Assembly: GCA_022793235.1 (NCBI GenBank) | Contig: JAAWCL010000110.1 | Span: forward strand, 1 to 36,568 | Direction: 5' to 3' | DNA: 36,568 nucleotides | Source: Bacilli bacterium | Lineage (GTDB): Bacteria; Bacillota_I; Bacilli_A; RF39; UBA660 | Shown: positions 27,269 to 34,370 of the stretch, piece after piece | Layout of the letters: every line of letters starts with the position of its first letter | Position numbering within the stretch: position 1 is the stretch's first letter | Made by a program: the position numbers and the translations under genes | Notes under the pieces: model-generated | Seen by the model: the letters and a program-made list of their open reading frames with translations, nothing else | The model's database searches: none | Told to the model about the DNA's origin: nothing

Positions 27269-27847
27269 ATGAATACAGCATATTATAGAGAATTACAACG
27301 AAAAGAATTAAGGAAAAACATAATATTTACTATATGTATTTTATTATTTGCAACTTTAAGTACCTATTATATTTATAATAAATTTGTAAGTAAGAGAGAT
27401 GAAATATTAAAATCAAATTCTTTAGAAGTAATATTTCATGAACAAAACGGAAATCATTTTTCTATAAATAAACTTTCTCCTATAAGCGACAATGTAGGTC
27501 TATCAACAAAAGCATATAGATTTACAATTAAAAACAATACAAATAAAAGAGTAAAATACAAGGTAAGACTAAAACAAGACAAGGAAAAAATAAAGCAAGA
27601 CAATTGTGTAAATACACAAATCCCAAACAGTATCATAAAATTTGCCATACATGCAAAAAATAAAGAAAATAATATTTATAATTTAGAAGATTTAGAGAAT
27701 AACACAGTGGTAGTAAAAGAATTAGGAGCAAAAGAAGCAGAACAATATACCATACGATTTTGGACTTCTATTAATAACGCTTTAGCATTAGAAGATAGTC
27801 ATTCCTATCATTATCATGGTATAATTGAAGTAATAGAACAAGAATAA
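27269..27847 (+). CDS. Secreted or anchored beta-rich protein, TasA/camelysin-like paralogue 1
   Basis: 192 residues from ATG 27269, chosen because GAGGTGG lies eight bases upstream; an ATG five codons earlier has no such site. One membrane helix at about 18-38 (IIFTICILLFATLSTYYIY) is followed by a beta-rich outer domain with Y-R-F-T-I-K-N-N-T-N-K-R-V-K-Y-K-V-R-L and Y-T-I-R-F-W ... H-S-Y-H-Y-H-G-I-I-E-V-I. The same plan and spacing occur in the next gene (F-V-I-N-N-I-G ... Y-Q-L-K-I ... Y-S-L-R-I-W ... L-H-F-H-P-K-L-T-I-E-A-I), so the two are paralogues. TasA/camelysin-like fibre proteins have this pattern, but no SipW peptidase is nearby; the family call is tentative. Confidence 0.6.
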   Translation: MNTAYYRELQRKELRKNIIFTICILLFATLSTYYIYNKFVSKRDEILKSNSLEVIFHEQNGNHFSINKLSPISDNVGLSTKAYRFTIKNNTNKRVKYKVRLKQDKEKIKQDNCVNTQIPNSIIKFAIHAKNKENNIYNLEDLENNTVVVKELGAKEAEQYTIRFWTSINNALALEDSHSYHYHGIIEVIEQE

Positions 27848-27859
27848 AAGTAAAAATTC

Positions 27860-27888
27860 TTTACTTTGCATAAAATTATTTGTATAAT
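27860..27888 (+). promoter_or_regulatory. Promoter of paralogue 2
   Basis: TTTACT (27860-27865), 17-bp spacer, TATAAT (27883-27888). The -35 lies in the 3' arm of an 8-bp inverted repeat AAAGTAAA / TTTACTTT directly after the previous stop codon. Confidence 0.55.
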
Positions 27889-27892
27889 CTTA

Positions 27893-27911
27893 TTATACAA
27901 TGTTATACAAT
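27893..27911 (+). repeat. Direct repeat TTATACAAT x2 at the transcription start
   Basis: Identical 9-mers at 27893-27901 and 27903-27911, 10 bp apart (one helical turn), placed over and just after the predicted start site. This is the layout of a tandem operator. Confidence 0.5.
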
Positions 27912-27928
27912 AGAAAAAGGGTGAAAAA

Positions 27929-28507
27929 ATGGAGAATACAAAGAAAATAAAATTAAAAATAGTAGGACTTTTAGTTGTTCTATTAATAATTGTAGTAGGA
28001 GTAAGTTATGCGGCATTTACATTTACGAAAAAAGGAGAAACACGAAATATAGTATCAACAGGTACATTAGAAATGAGAGTAACATCAATGAATACATTAT
28101 CCTTAACTGATGCTGTTCCCACAAGAGATATAGATGGACAGTCCTCTGATCCATATACATTTGTAATCAATAATATAGGAACAGCAAGTTCAAGTTATCA
28201 ATTAAAAATAGTAGAAGATACAAAAGAATATGAAAAAGATGGTTGTACAGATAAAAAAATGCCTTGGAACAAGTTAAGATATTCTCTTACAAGAAATGAT
28301 GAGGTAACCCAAACAGGTAATTTAGGAGAGACGAAAGGAATTTTAGATGAGGCAACAATTGAAAATAAGGGAGAAAAAAACTCTTACAGCCTAAGAATTT
28401 GGATAGACCAAGAAGCAGGAATGGAAGTTGCAAACCTACATTTTCATCCAAAGCTTACTATTGAAGCAATCGTTGCAGGACGAGGAGATTATGAAACAGG
28501 ACAATAA
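27929..28507 (+). CDS. Secreted beta-rich protein, TasA/camelysin-like paralogue 2
   Basis: 192 residues. The N-terminal signal region is KKIKLKIVGLLVVLLIIVVGVSYAAF, with a possible signal peptidase site around S-Y-A-A. The mature part begins T-F-T-K-K-G-E-T-R-N-I-V-S-T-G-T-L-E-M, close to the start of TasA/CalY-type secreted fibre proteins (S-x-A-x-F-T, then G-x-L). It has a conserved pair of blocks, Y-T-F-V-I-N-N and Y-S-L-R-I-W-I-D, shared with the gene upstream. Own promoter, direct-repeat operator candidate and terminator. Surface filament or matrix role is inferred from the pattern only. Confidence 0.6.
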   Translation: MENTKKIKLKIVGLLVVLLIIVVGVSYAAFTFTKKGETRNIVSTGTLEMRVTSMNTLSLTDAVPTRDIDGQSSDPYTFVINNIGTASSSYQLKIVEDTKEYEKDGCTDKKMPWNKLRYSLTRNDEVTQTGNLGETKGILDEATIENKGEKNSYSLRIWIDQEAGMEVANLHFHPKLTIEAIVAGRGDYETGQ

Positions 28508-28541
28508 GTCTAGTAAGTAGTTCTATTAGACTTCTTTTTTT
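28506..28541 (+). terminator. Intrinsic terminator of paralogue 2
   Basis: 7-bp stem AAGTCTA (28506-28512) / TAGACTT (28527-28533), then C and a T tract. The 5' arm includes the last bases of the stop codon. Confidence 0.75.
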
Positions 28542-28577
28542 CTTTGTTTATGAATAAACTTAGATAGGAGGAAAAAT

Positions 28578-29666
28578 ATGAGGGTAATCATTGTAGCAGG
28601 TGGAACAGGAGGTCATATTTATCCAGCACTTGCCATTTTAAATAAAATAAAAAAAGAAGAAAAAGAGAGTAATTTCTTATATATAGGTACAACAGACAGA
28701 ATGGAAAAAGAGATTATACCAAAAAAAAATATTCCCTATATTGGCATTCCTATGCAAGGACTAAATAGAAAATATATCCTAAAAAATATAAAAGTATTAA
28801 ATAAATATAGGAAAGCGTATTATAAAGCAAAACAGATTATAAAAGAATTTAATCCAGATATTGTAATAGGTGTAGGAGGCTATATCACCTCTCCCGTTTT
28901 AAAAGCAGCACACACACTTCATTATAAAACAATTATTCATGAACAAAACTCCTATCCAGGTCTTTCCAATAAAATATTATCAAAAAAAGTAGATAAAATA
29001 CTAGTTTCCTTGCCTGAAACGATAAACTTTTTTCCAAAAGAAAAAACAGTATACACAGGAAACCCACGTAGTGAAGAAATCGCTCTAATTAAAAAAGGAA
29101 ACAAGCAAAATTTGCATTTTTCAGCAGATAAAAAATTAGTAATTATTGTTATGGGCTCTTTGGGCTCCAAAACAATAAATAAGAAGTTATTAGATTTGAT
29201 GCCAGCTTTTCAAACAAAAAACTATGAGGTACTAGTAATTACAGGTAATGCATACTATGAAGAATATAAAAAAATAAATATTCCATCTAATGTAAAAATA
29301 TATCCCTTTATTGATAATCTAATTGAAATAATGAAAGTAGCAGACTTAATTATTTCAAGAGCAGGGGCTTCCACTATAGCAGAAATTACAACAATAGGAC
29401 TTCCATCTATTTTAGTACCATCACCTTATGTAACAAATAATCATCAATTAAAAAATGCTAAAGAATTAGAAAAAGTAGGAGCTTGTGTGATTTTAGAAGA
29501 AAAAGATTTTTCAGAGCAATCACTATTACAAAATATAGATGAAATCCTAAATAACAAAGAAAAATATAGGAAAATGCAACAGGCAAACAAGAAATTAGGC
29601 GTGACGGATAGTGCTACTAGGGTGTATAATGAAATAAAAAAATTAGTAAAGGGCGAGTTCAAATGA
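28578..29666 (+). CDS. murg: MurG UDP-GlcNAc:lipid I N-acetylglucosaminyltransferase
   Basis: 362 residues, standard length. It adds GlcNAc to undecaprenyl-PP-MurNAc-pentapeptide to make lipid II on the inner face of the membrane. Motifs: G-G-T-G-G-H-I-Y-P-A at 8-17, G-V-G-G-Y-I-T-S-P near 98, H-E-Q-N-S-Y-P-G-L-S-N, and in the C-terminal domain M-G-S-L-G-S-K, S-R-A-G-A-S-T-I-A-E and P-Y-V-T-N-N-H-Q-L-K-N-A. AGGAGG stands before ATG. The TGA stop overlaps the ATG of murB (ATGA), so the two are translationally coupled. Confidence 0.97.
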   Translation: MRVIIVAGGTGGHIYPALAILNKIKKEEKESNFLYIGTTDRMEKEIIPKKNIPYIGIPMQGLNRKYILKNIKVLNKYRKAYYKAKQIIKEFNPDIVIGVGGYITSPVLKAAHTLHYKTIIHEQNSYPGLSNKILSKKVDKILVSLPETINFFPKEKTVYTGNPRSEEIALIKKGNKQNLHFSADKKLVIIVMGSLGSKTINKKLLDLMPAFQTKNYEVLVITGNAYYEEYKKINIPSNVKIYPFIDNLIEIMKVADLIISRAGASTIAEITTIGLPSILVPSPYVTNNHQLKNAKELEKVGACVILEEKDFSEQSLLQNIDEILNNKEKYRKMQQANKKLGVTDSATRVYNEIKKLVKGEFK

Positions 29667-30568
29667 CAGAGTTTTTAAAAGAGATAATACAAAAAAATCT
29701 TGGAAAGATAGAAGAAAATGTATCTTTACAAAAATACACAACCTATAAAGTAGGAGGAGTCTGTAGGGCACTCATTTATCCCAAGGATATAGACAAATTA
29801 GTAGAGATCCTAAGATTAATAAAAAAATATAAAATTCCCTATAAAATAATTGGAAATGGTTCAAACTTACTATTTAGTGACAAGGAATATAATGGAGTTC
29901 TTTTAAAACTAAACTTTTTAAATAAACTAGAGATTATAGGAAATAAAGTAATTGTAGGAGCAGGATATCCCCTAATAAAACTGTCACTCTTAACAGCAAA
30001 ACATGCTTTAACTGGTCTTGAATTTGCATCAGGCATTCCTGGAACAATAGGTGGTGCAATTTTCATGAATGCAGGAGCCTATAAAAGTGATATGGGCTAT
30101 ATTACCTCTTCAATAAAAGTGATTACAAAAGACTTACAAATTATTACCTTAACAAATAATGAACTAGATTTTCACTATAGAACTTCTTTCTTAAAAAAAC
30201 ATCCAGAATATATTTGTATAGAAGCAACTCTTAAATTAAATTATGGAAAAAAAAGTGAGATAGAAAAAGTAATTAAAGATAGAAGAGAAAGAAGAATAAA
30301 ATCTCAACCATTAGAATATCCCTCTGCAGGATCTGTTTTTAGAAATCCAGAAGAAATACCAGCAGGAAAATTAATAGAAGATTTAGGATTGAAGGGAGTA
30401 ACAAAAGGTGGAGCAGAAGTAAGTAAAAAACATGCCAATTTTATAATCAATGCAAAACAGGCAACTGCACAAGACATCAAAGAATTAATTGAATACGTTC
30501 ATGATACAGTTTTAAAGGAATATAATATTGATCTAAAAGTAGAGCAAGAATTTGTAAACTGGGAGTAA
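29663..30568 (+). CDS. murB: MurB UDP-N-acetylenolpyruvoylglucosamine reductase
   Basis: 301 residues, the short type II MurB. A FAD enzyme that reduces enolpyruvyl-UDP-GlcNAc with NADPH to UDP-MurNAc. FAD-binding signature: T-T-Y-K-V-G-G-V-C, I-G-N-G-S-N-L-L-F, and G-L-E-F-A-S-G-I-P-G-T-I-G-G-A-I-F-M-N-A-G-A-Y. The active-site segment is S-A-G-S-V-F-R-N-P, followed by A-G-K-L-I-E-D-L-G-L-K-G. The end has H-A-N-F-I-I-N and a conserved Glu near E-Q-E-F. The Ser in S-A-G-S-V-F-R is the proton donor in this family. It lies between murG and ftsQ as in the division/cell-wall cluster of Bacillus. Confidence 0.97.
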   Translation: MTEFLKEIIQKNLGKIEENVSLQKYTTYKVGGVCRALIYPKDIDKLVEILRLIKKYKIPYKIIGNGSNLLFSDKEYNGVLLKLNFLNKLEIIGNKVIVGAGYPLIKLSLLTAKHALTGLEFASGIPGTIGGAIFMNAGAYKSDMGYITSSIKVITKDLQIITLTNNELDFHYRTSFLKKHPEYICIEATLKLNYGKKSEIEKVIKDRRERRIKSQPLEYPSAGSVFRNPEEIPAGKLIEDLGLKGVTKGGAEVSKKHANFIINAKQATAQDIKELIEYVHDTVLKEYNIDLKVEQEFVNWE

Positions 30569-30572
30569 TAAT

Positions 30573-31253
30573 ATGACCAAAACAATAGTAAAAAAGAAAA
30601 AATTAAGAATAGGAAGATTATTATTTTTATTATTATTTGTAGCAGTTATAGGACTTTTTCTATACTTCCTAGCCACGACAAAAATAAAAAATATAATTAT
30701 TAAAGGAAATAAGCTTCTATCAGATGAAGAAATAATGAAAATAGCTAAAATCGAAACTTACCCAGAATTTTTTTTAACATGGAATAGTCAAATAAAAGAA
30801 AGACTAGAAAAAAGTCCCTTAATAGAAAATGTATCAATAAAAAAAGATTTTCATAATACAGTAAAAATAAAAGTAAAAGAACAAGAACTCTTAATAAAAA
30901 AAGAACAAACAGCAAAATATGTAACAGCCAAAAATGAAGAAGTAGAATATAAAAAAAATCTTAGAGTGCCAACTCTAAAAAATGAAGTGCCAGAAAAAAA
31001 ATTTAAATCCTTAATAATAAACTTAAAAACAGTAAATAAAGATATTTTAGGTCAAATTGCGGAAATAAAATATGTACCAAATGAATATGATAAAGATCGC
31101 TTTTTATTATATATGAATGATGGAAACTCAGTATATTTAACACTTACAAAATTTGAAATGATTAATTATTATCATAAAGTTTTAGTACAATTAGAAGGAA
31201 GAAAAGGAATCCTCTACCTAGATAGTGGAAATCATTTTAAAATTATGGAATAA
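30573..31253 (+). CDS. ftsQ: FtsQ/DivIB cell division protein
   Basis: 226 residues. Bitopic: a basic N-terminal tail (KKKKLRIGR), one membrane helix at about 15-33, then the POTRA domain beginning K-I-K-N-I-I-I-K-G-N-K-L-L-S-D-E-E-I, and a beta domain with N-V-S-I-K-K-D-F-H-N-T-V-K-I-K-V-K-E-Q. The order and the sequence pattern fit FtsQ/DivIB, which joins FtsL/DivIC at the septum. It starts four bases after the murB stop with GGGAG upstream and ends in a strong terminator, closing the operon. The N-terminal tail is short. Confidence 0.9.
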   Translation: MTKTIVKKKKLRIGRLLFLLLFVAVIGLFLYFLATTKIKNIIIKGNKLLSDEEIMKIAKIETYPEFFLTWNSQIKERLEKSPLIENVSIKKDFHNTVKIKVKEQELLIKKEQTAKYVTAKNEEVEYKKNLRVPTLKNEVPEKKFKSLIINLKTVNKDILGQIAEIKYVPNEYDKDRFLLYMNDGNSVYLTLTKFEMINYYHKVLVQLEGRKGILYLDSGNHFKIME

Positions 31254-31258
31254 TGGAT

Positions 31259-31297
31259 AAATAGCATTTTCTAAAGAAAATTTTGCTATTTTTTTTA
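31259..31297 (+). terminator. Intrinsic terminator of murG-murB-ftsQ
   Basis: 8-bp outer stem AAATAGCA (31259-31266) / TGCTATTT (31284-31291), with an inner TTTTC / GAAAA stem around the loop, then T-rich. Confidence 0.85.
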
Positions 31298-31379
31298 TTT
31301 TATTTATTGTATAATAGACTCTATGAAAGGAGAAATATAAAAAATAAAAAGGTAATAAGTTTAATAAGTAAGGTGAAGT

Positions 31380-31934
31380 ATGAAGTTTTTTAGAAGTAAA
31401 GACAATAAAGAATATTTAATAATACAGTTACAAGAGTATTTAGAATATATATATTTTTATGGACAACCAAAAGTGGAAGAAGAATTACAATATAAGAAAA
31501 TGATAAGAACAATAAGTAATTGCAATTTTTCCATGGATAGTCAAATTGCAATTCACAAAAATAGTCTTTTAGGACAATTTGTATTAGAAAATGTAGATGG
31601 TGTAAGGATTATAGATGAAGACTGCAAAATAACAGAAGAAAAAATAAGAAATGCCATATTAATTGCCATTTATGATAATGTAGATTTTAAATTACTTAAT
31701 AAATTAGAAACAATATTTAGGGATGGAAAAAGAGGTTCAATTGTAGAACTAGAAAAAATGGGATATAACAGAGACATATTAAAGCAAATTGCAGAAACAG
31801 AAGATATAGATACTCATATAAAGAAAAAGAACAATGAGTATATACCAAAAAATTTTATTGTATTTGAAAATAGAGAAATAATGTATAAAAATCTTTTGAA
31901 TGGAGATTATCAATATAAAAAAGAATTAAAATAG
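31380..31934 (+). CDS. Hypothetical cytoplasmic protein
   Basis: 184 residues, mixed alpha/beta, no membrane segment, no recognised motif. The middle (SMDSQIAIHKNSLLGQFVLENVDGVRIID) and a run of short helices after it do not match a family I know. AAGGTGA precedes ATG 31380, and TATAAT at 31310-31315 may be the -10 of the operon. It ends 17 bases before miaB, so it is probably co-transcribed with miaB, the ricA-like gene and perhaps cotE. Confidence 0.72.
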   Translation: MKFFRSKDNKEYLIIQLQEYLEYIYFYGQPKVEEELQYKKMIRTISNCNFSMDSQIAIHKNSLLGQFVLENVDGVRIIDEDCKITEEKIRNAILIAIYDNVDFKLLNKLETIFRDGKRGSIVELEKMGYNRDILKQIAETEDIDTHIKKKNNEYIPKNFIVFENREIMYKNLLNGDYQYKKELK

Positions 31935-31951
31935 AAGTGGAAGTGAGGTAT

Positions 31952-33364
31952 ATGAATTTACCAAATTACAAAGAAGCGAGAAAAAGAGAAAAAAATTATA
32001 AAAGAATTAGCTATATATTAGATAAAAAATATATAGGTAAATATAGTGAAAAAAAATATTTTCTAAAAACATATGGTTGTCAAATGAATGAACATGATAG
32101 TGAAAATATAAAAGCATTACTAGAAAAGATGGGATTCATAGAAATTGAAGAATATGAACATGCAGATTTAATATTGTTAAATACCTGTTCAATAAGAGAA
32201 AATGCCCACAATAAAGCATTTGGAATGTTAGGAAGATTAAAACATTTAAAAGAAAAGAGAAAAGATTTAATAGTAGGTTTATGTGGTTGTATGGCTCAAG
32301 AAGAAGGCGTAATCGACCAAATTATGAAAAAATATAAGTTTGTAAACTTTGTATTTGGAACCCACAATATAAATCATCTTCCAGAAATAGTAGATAAAGC
32401 AATAATAAAAAATAAACAAGAAATAGAAGTCTTTTCAAAAGAAGGAGATTTAATAGAAAATATGCCTGTAAGACGTGCGAATAGTTATAAGGCCTATGTA
32501 AATATTATTTATGGTTGTGATAAGTTTTGCACATATTGCATCGTTCCCTTTACAAGAGGAGGAGAACGTAGCAGAAGAAAAGAAGACATCTTAAAGGAAA
32601 TCGATAGTTTAGTAAAAGATGGCTATCAAGAAGTAACCTTATTGGGTCAAAATGTAAATGCTTATGGAAAAGATTTATATGATGACTATGGATTAGGAGA
32701 CTTATTAGAGGATGTAAGTAAAACAAATATTCCAAGAATTCGTTTTACAACCTCTCATCCATGGGATTTTACAGATAAAATGATAGATATAATAGCAAAG
32801 TATGATAATATTATGCCTAGTATTCATCTCCCTCTACAATCTGGTAGTAGTAAAATATTAAAATTAATGGGCAGACGCTACACAAAAGAAAGTTATTTAG
32901 AGCTATTTAATAAGATGAAAGAAAAAATACCAAATGTTGCAATATCTACAGATATTATTGTAGGTTTTCCAGGAGAAACAGAAGAAGACTTCTTAGAAAC
33001 ATTAGAAGTAGTCGAACATTGTAAATATGACAATGCCTTTACTTTCATTTATTCAAAAAGAGAAAATACAGCTGCAGCAAAATTAAAGGATGAAATAAGT
33101 CAATCAGAAAAGGAAAACAGATTACAAAGACTAAATAACATAGTAAATAAATATTTTTTAGAAAAAAATAAAAAGCTAGTAGGATGTACAGTAGAAGTAT
33201 TAACAGAAGGAAAAAGTCCAAAGAAAGAGAATTTGTATTATGGATATACTAAGACCAATAAATTAGTAAATTTTGATGGACAAAATATAAAAGAAGGAGA
33301 ATTAGTATCTGTTAAGATTACAGATGCTAAAACATGGAGCCTAGATGGAAAAGTATTTAAATAA
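31952..33364 (+). CDS. miaB: MiaB tRNA methylthiotransferase
   Basis: 470 residues from ATG 31952; a GTG five codons upstream has no binding site. It converts i6A37 to ms2i6A37 in tRNAs reading UNN codons, using two 4Fe-4S clusters and SAM. First cluster: C in K-T-Y-G-C-Q-M-N, C in N-T-C-S-I-R-E, C in G-C-M-A-Q. Radical SAM cluster: Y-G-C-D-K-F-C-T-Y-C-I-V-P. Then S-T-D-I-I-V-G-F-P-G-E-T and a C-terminal TRAM domain. The N-terminal extension of ~35 residues is normal for Bacillus-type MiaB. It overlaps the ricA-like gene by 20 bases. Confidence 0.96.
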   Translation: MNLPNYKEARKREKNYKRISYILDKKYIGKYSEKKYFLKTYGCQMNEHDSENIKALLEKMGFIEIEEYEHADLILLNTCSIRENAHNKAFGMLGRLKHLKEKRKDLIVGLCGCMAQEEGVIDQIMKKYKFVNFVFGTHNINHLPEIVDKAIIKNKQEIEVFSKEGDLIENMPVRRANSYKAYVNIIYGCDKFCTYCIVPFTRGGERSRRKEDILKEIDSLVKDGYQEVTLLGQNVNAYGKDLYDDYGLGDLLEDVSKTNIPRIRFTTSHPWDFTDKMIDIIAKYDNIMPSIHLPLQSGSSKILKLMGRRYTKESYLELFNKMKEKIPNVAISTDIIVGFPGETEEDFLETLEVVEHCKYDNAFTFIYSKRENTAAAKLKDEISQSEKENRLQRLNNIVNKYFLEKNKKLVGCTVEVLTEGKSPKKENLYYGYTKTNKLVNFDGQNIKEGELVSVKITDAKTWSLDGKVFK

Positions 33365-33701
33365 CAACTCAAGTGAGAAACTTGATAAAATAATAAAATA
33401 TATAATGAATAGTAAACCCTATATAAAGGTAAAAGAATTAAAAGAGAAAATGAAAAAAGATACATCCTTAATGAATTTAATAAATGATGTAAAAGCTTTA
33501 CAAAAAACCTATATTAAAAGTGGAAAAGATAAAAAAATAAAAAAGGACTTAGACGAAAAATTAAATCATCTAAATAAAAATAATTTATATGCAGAATATA
33601 ACTATTATTTAGAACAAGTAAACAAAATGATCGATTTTGTAAATGAAGAATTAAATGCCTATTTCCATAATTTAACAAATAACATAGTATTAGATAAATA
33701 A
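33345..33701 (+). CDS. ricA: YlbF/YmcA family protein, probably RicA
   Basis: 118 residues, all-helical. K-P-Y-I-K-V-K-E-L-K-E-K-M-K-K-D near 25-40 and the following Q-K-T-Y-I-K-S segment match the Com_YlbF fold. In Bacillus, YmcA (RicA) sits directly after miaB (ymcB), as here, and works with YlbF and YaaT in the Y-complex that directs RNase Y mRNA processing and affects sporulation, competence and biofilm. Position is the main reason to choose RicA over YlbF. GGAG five bases before ATG 33345 lies inside miaB. A terminator follows. Confidence 0.75.
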   Translation: MEKYLNNNSSEKLDKIIKYIMNSKPYIKVKELKEKMKKDTSLMNLINDVKALQKTYIKSGKDKKIKKDLDEKLNHLNKNNLYAEYNYYLEQVNKMIDFVNEELNAYFHNLTNNIVLDK

Positions 33702-33706
33702 CAAAT

Positions 33707-33734
33707 AGTAACAATTTTTGTGTTACTTTTTTTC
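33707..33734 (+). terminator. Intrinsic terminator after the ricA-like gene
   Basis: 7-bp stem AGTAACA (33707-33713) / TGTTACT (33721-33727), seven-base loop, then seven T. Confidence 0.85.
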
Positions 33735-33752
33735 TATTTCTTGCATAGACTA
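33725..33752 (+). promoter_or_regulatory. Possible sporulation-sigma (sigma-K/E-type) promoter of cotE
   Basis: GCATAGACTA at 33743-33752 fits the sigma-K -10 consensus gCATAnnnTA and 7 of 8 positions of the sigma-E -10 CATACAnT. AC at 33725-33726, 16 bases upstream, fits the minimal sigma-K -35. No sigma-A pair is visible here. The implied leader is very short, about 14 bases, and chance matches are common in AT-rich DNA. Confidence 0.35.
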
Positions 33753-33771
33753 AAGTAGAGGAGGGAAAAAA

Positions 33772-34299
33772 GTGGCAAATTATCGTGAAATCGTTACAAA
33801 GACAGTAATAGGAAAAGGCAAAAAAACGTTTATAACTAATAGTAGAAAATCGGTTGAAAATACCCCATCTACCATATTAGGATGTTGGGTAATTAATCAT
33901 ACTTTTAAAGGGGAAAAGTATGGAGAAAAAGTAAATATAAAAGGAAGTTATGATATTAATGTTTGGTACTCTTATGATAACGACACAAAAACAGATGTTA
34001 TAAAACAAACAGACCATTATAATGAAATCGTAACAATAAAAAATAATCGTGAAGTATTAAATGAGGAAATCATAGTAAGAAGCTTAAAACAGCCTAGTTG
34101 TACAAAAGTAGAAATAGATGGAAATGATATTGTATATACTATAGAAAAAGAGTTAGGAATTGAACTAGTAGGAGATGAAAAAGTAAAAATAGAAACAAGT
34201 GAAGAAGAAGATCCTTGGGATGAAATAATTGATGATGTAGGAGATCAAATTGAAAACACAGTACAAGAGAATTATATAGACGAAAGTAAAGATATATAA
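33772..34299 (+). CDS. cotE: CotE-like outer spore coat morphogenetic protein
   Basis: 175 residues from GTG 33772 with AGGAGGG upstream. The N-terminus N-Y-R-E-I-V-T-K-T-V-I-G-K-G-K-K, then P-S-T-I-L-G-C-W-V-I-N-H, G-S-Y-D-I-N-V-W-Y-S-Y-x-x-D-T-K-T-D-V, and L-K-Q-P-S-C follow Bacillus CotE through its length. The C-terminus is acidic (EEEDPWDEIID), also as in CotE. In Bacillus, CotE assembles the outer coat, is placed by SpoIVA-dependent steps, and its gene follows ymcA, exactly as here. mutS, next in Bacillus, is missing. No other sporulation gene lies in the window. Confidence 0.85.
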   Translation: MANYREIVTKTVIGKGKKTFITNSRKSVENTPSTILGCWVINHTFKGEKYGEKVNIKGSYDINVWYSYDNDTKTDVIKQTDHYNEIVTIKNNREVLNEEIIVRSLKQPSCTKVEIDGNDIVYTIEKELGIELVGDEKVKIETSEEEDPWDEIIDDVGDQIENTVQENYIDESKDI

Positions 34300-34335
34300 T
34301 TCTTTTATTCTTGTCATATTTTGTAGAAAAATATT

Positions 34336-34364
34336 TTGACAGTAACTATCAAATATGGTAATAT
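34336..34364 (+). promoter_or_regulatory. Strong promoter of the + strand structured RNA
   Basis: Perfect TTGACA (34336-34341), 17-bp spacer ending in TGG (extended -10), TAATAT (34359-34364). The predicted start is about G34371. No ribosome binding site or ORF follows. Confidence 0.75.
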
Positions 34365-34370
34365 TAAATT

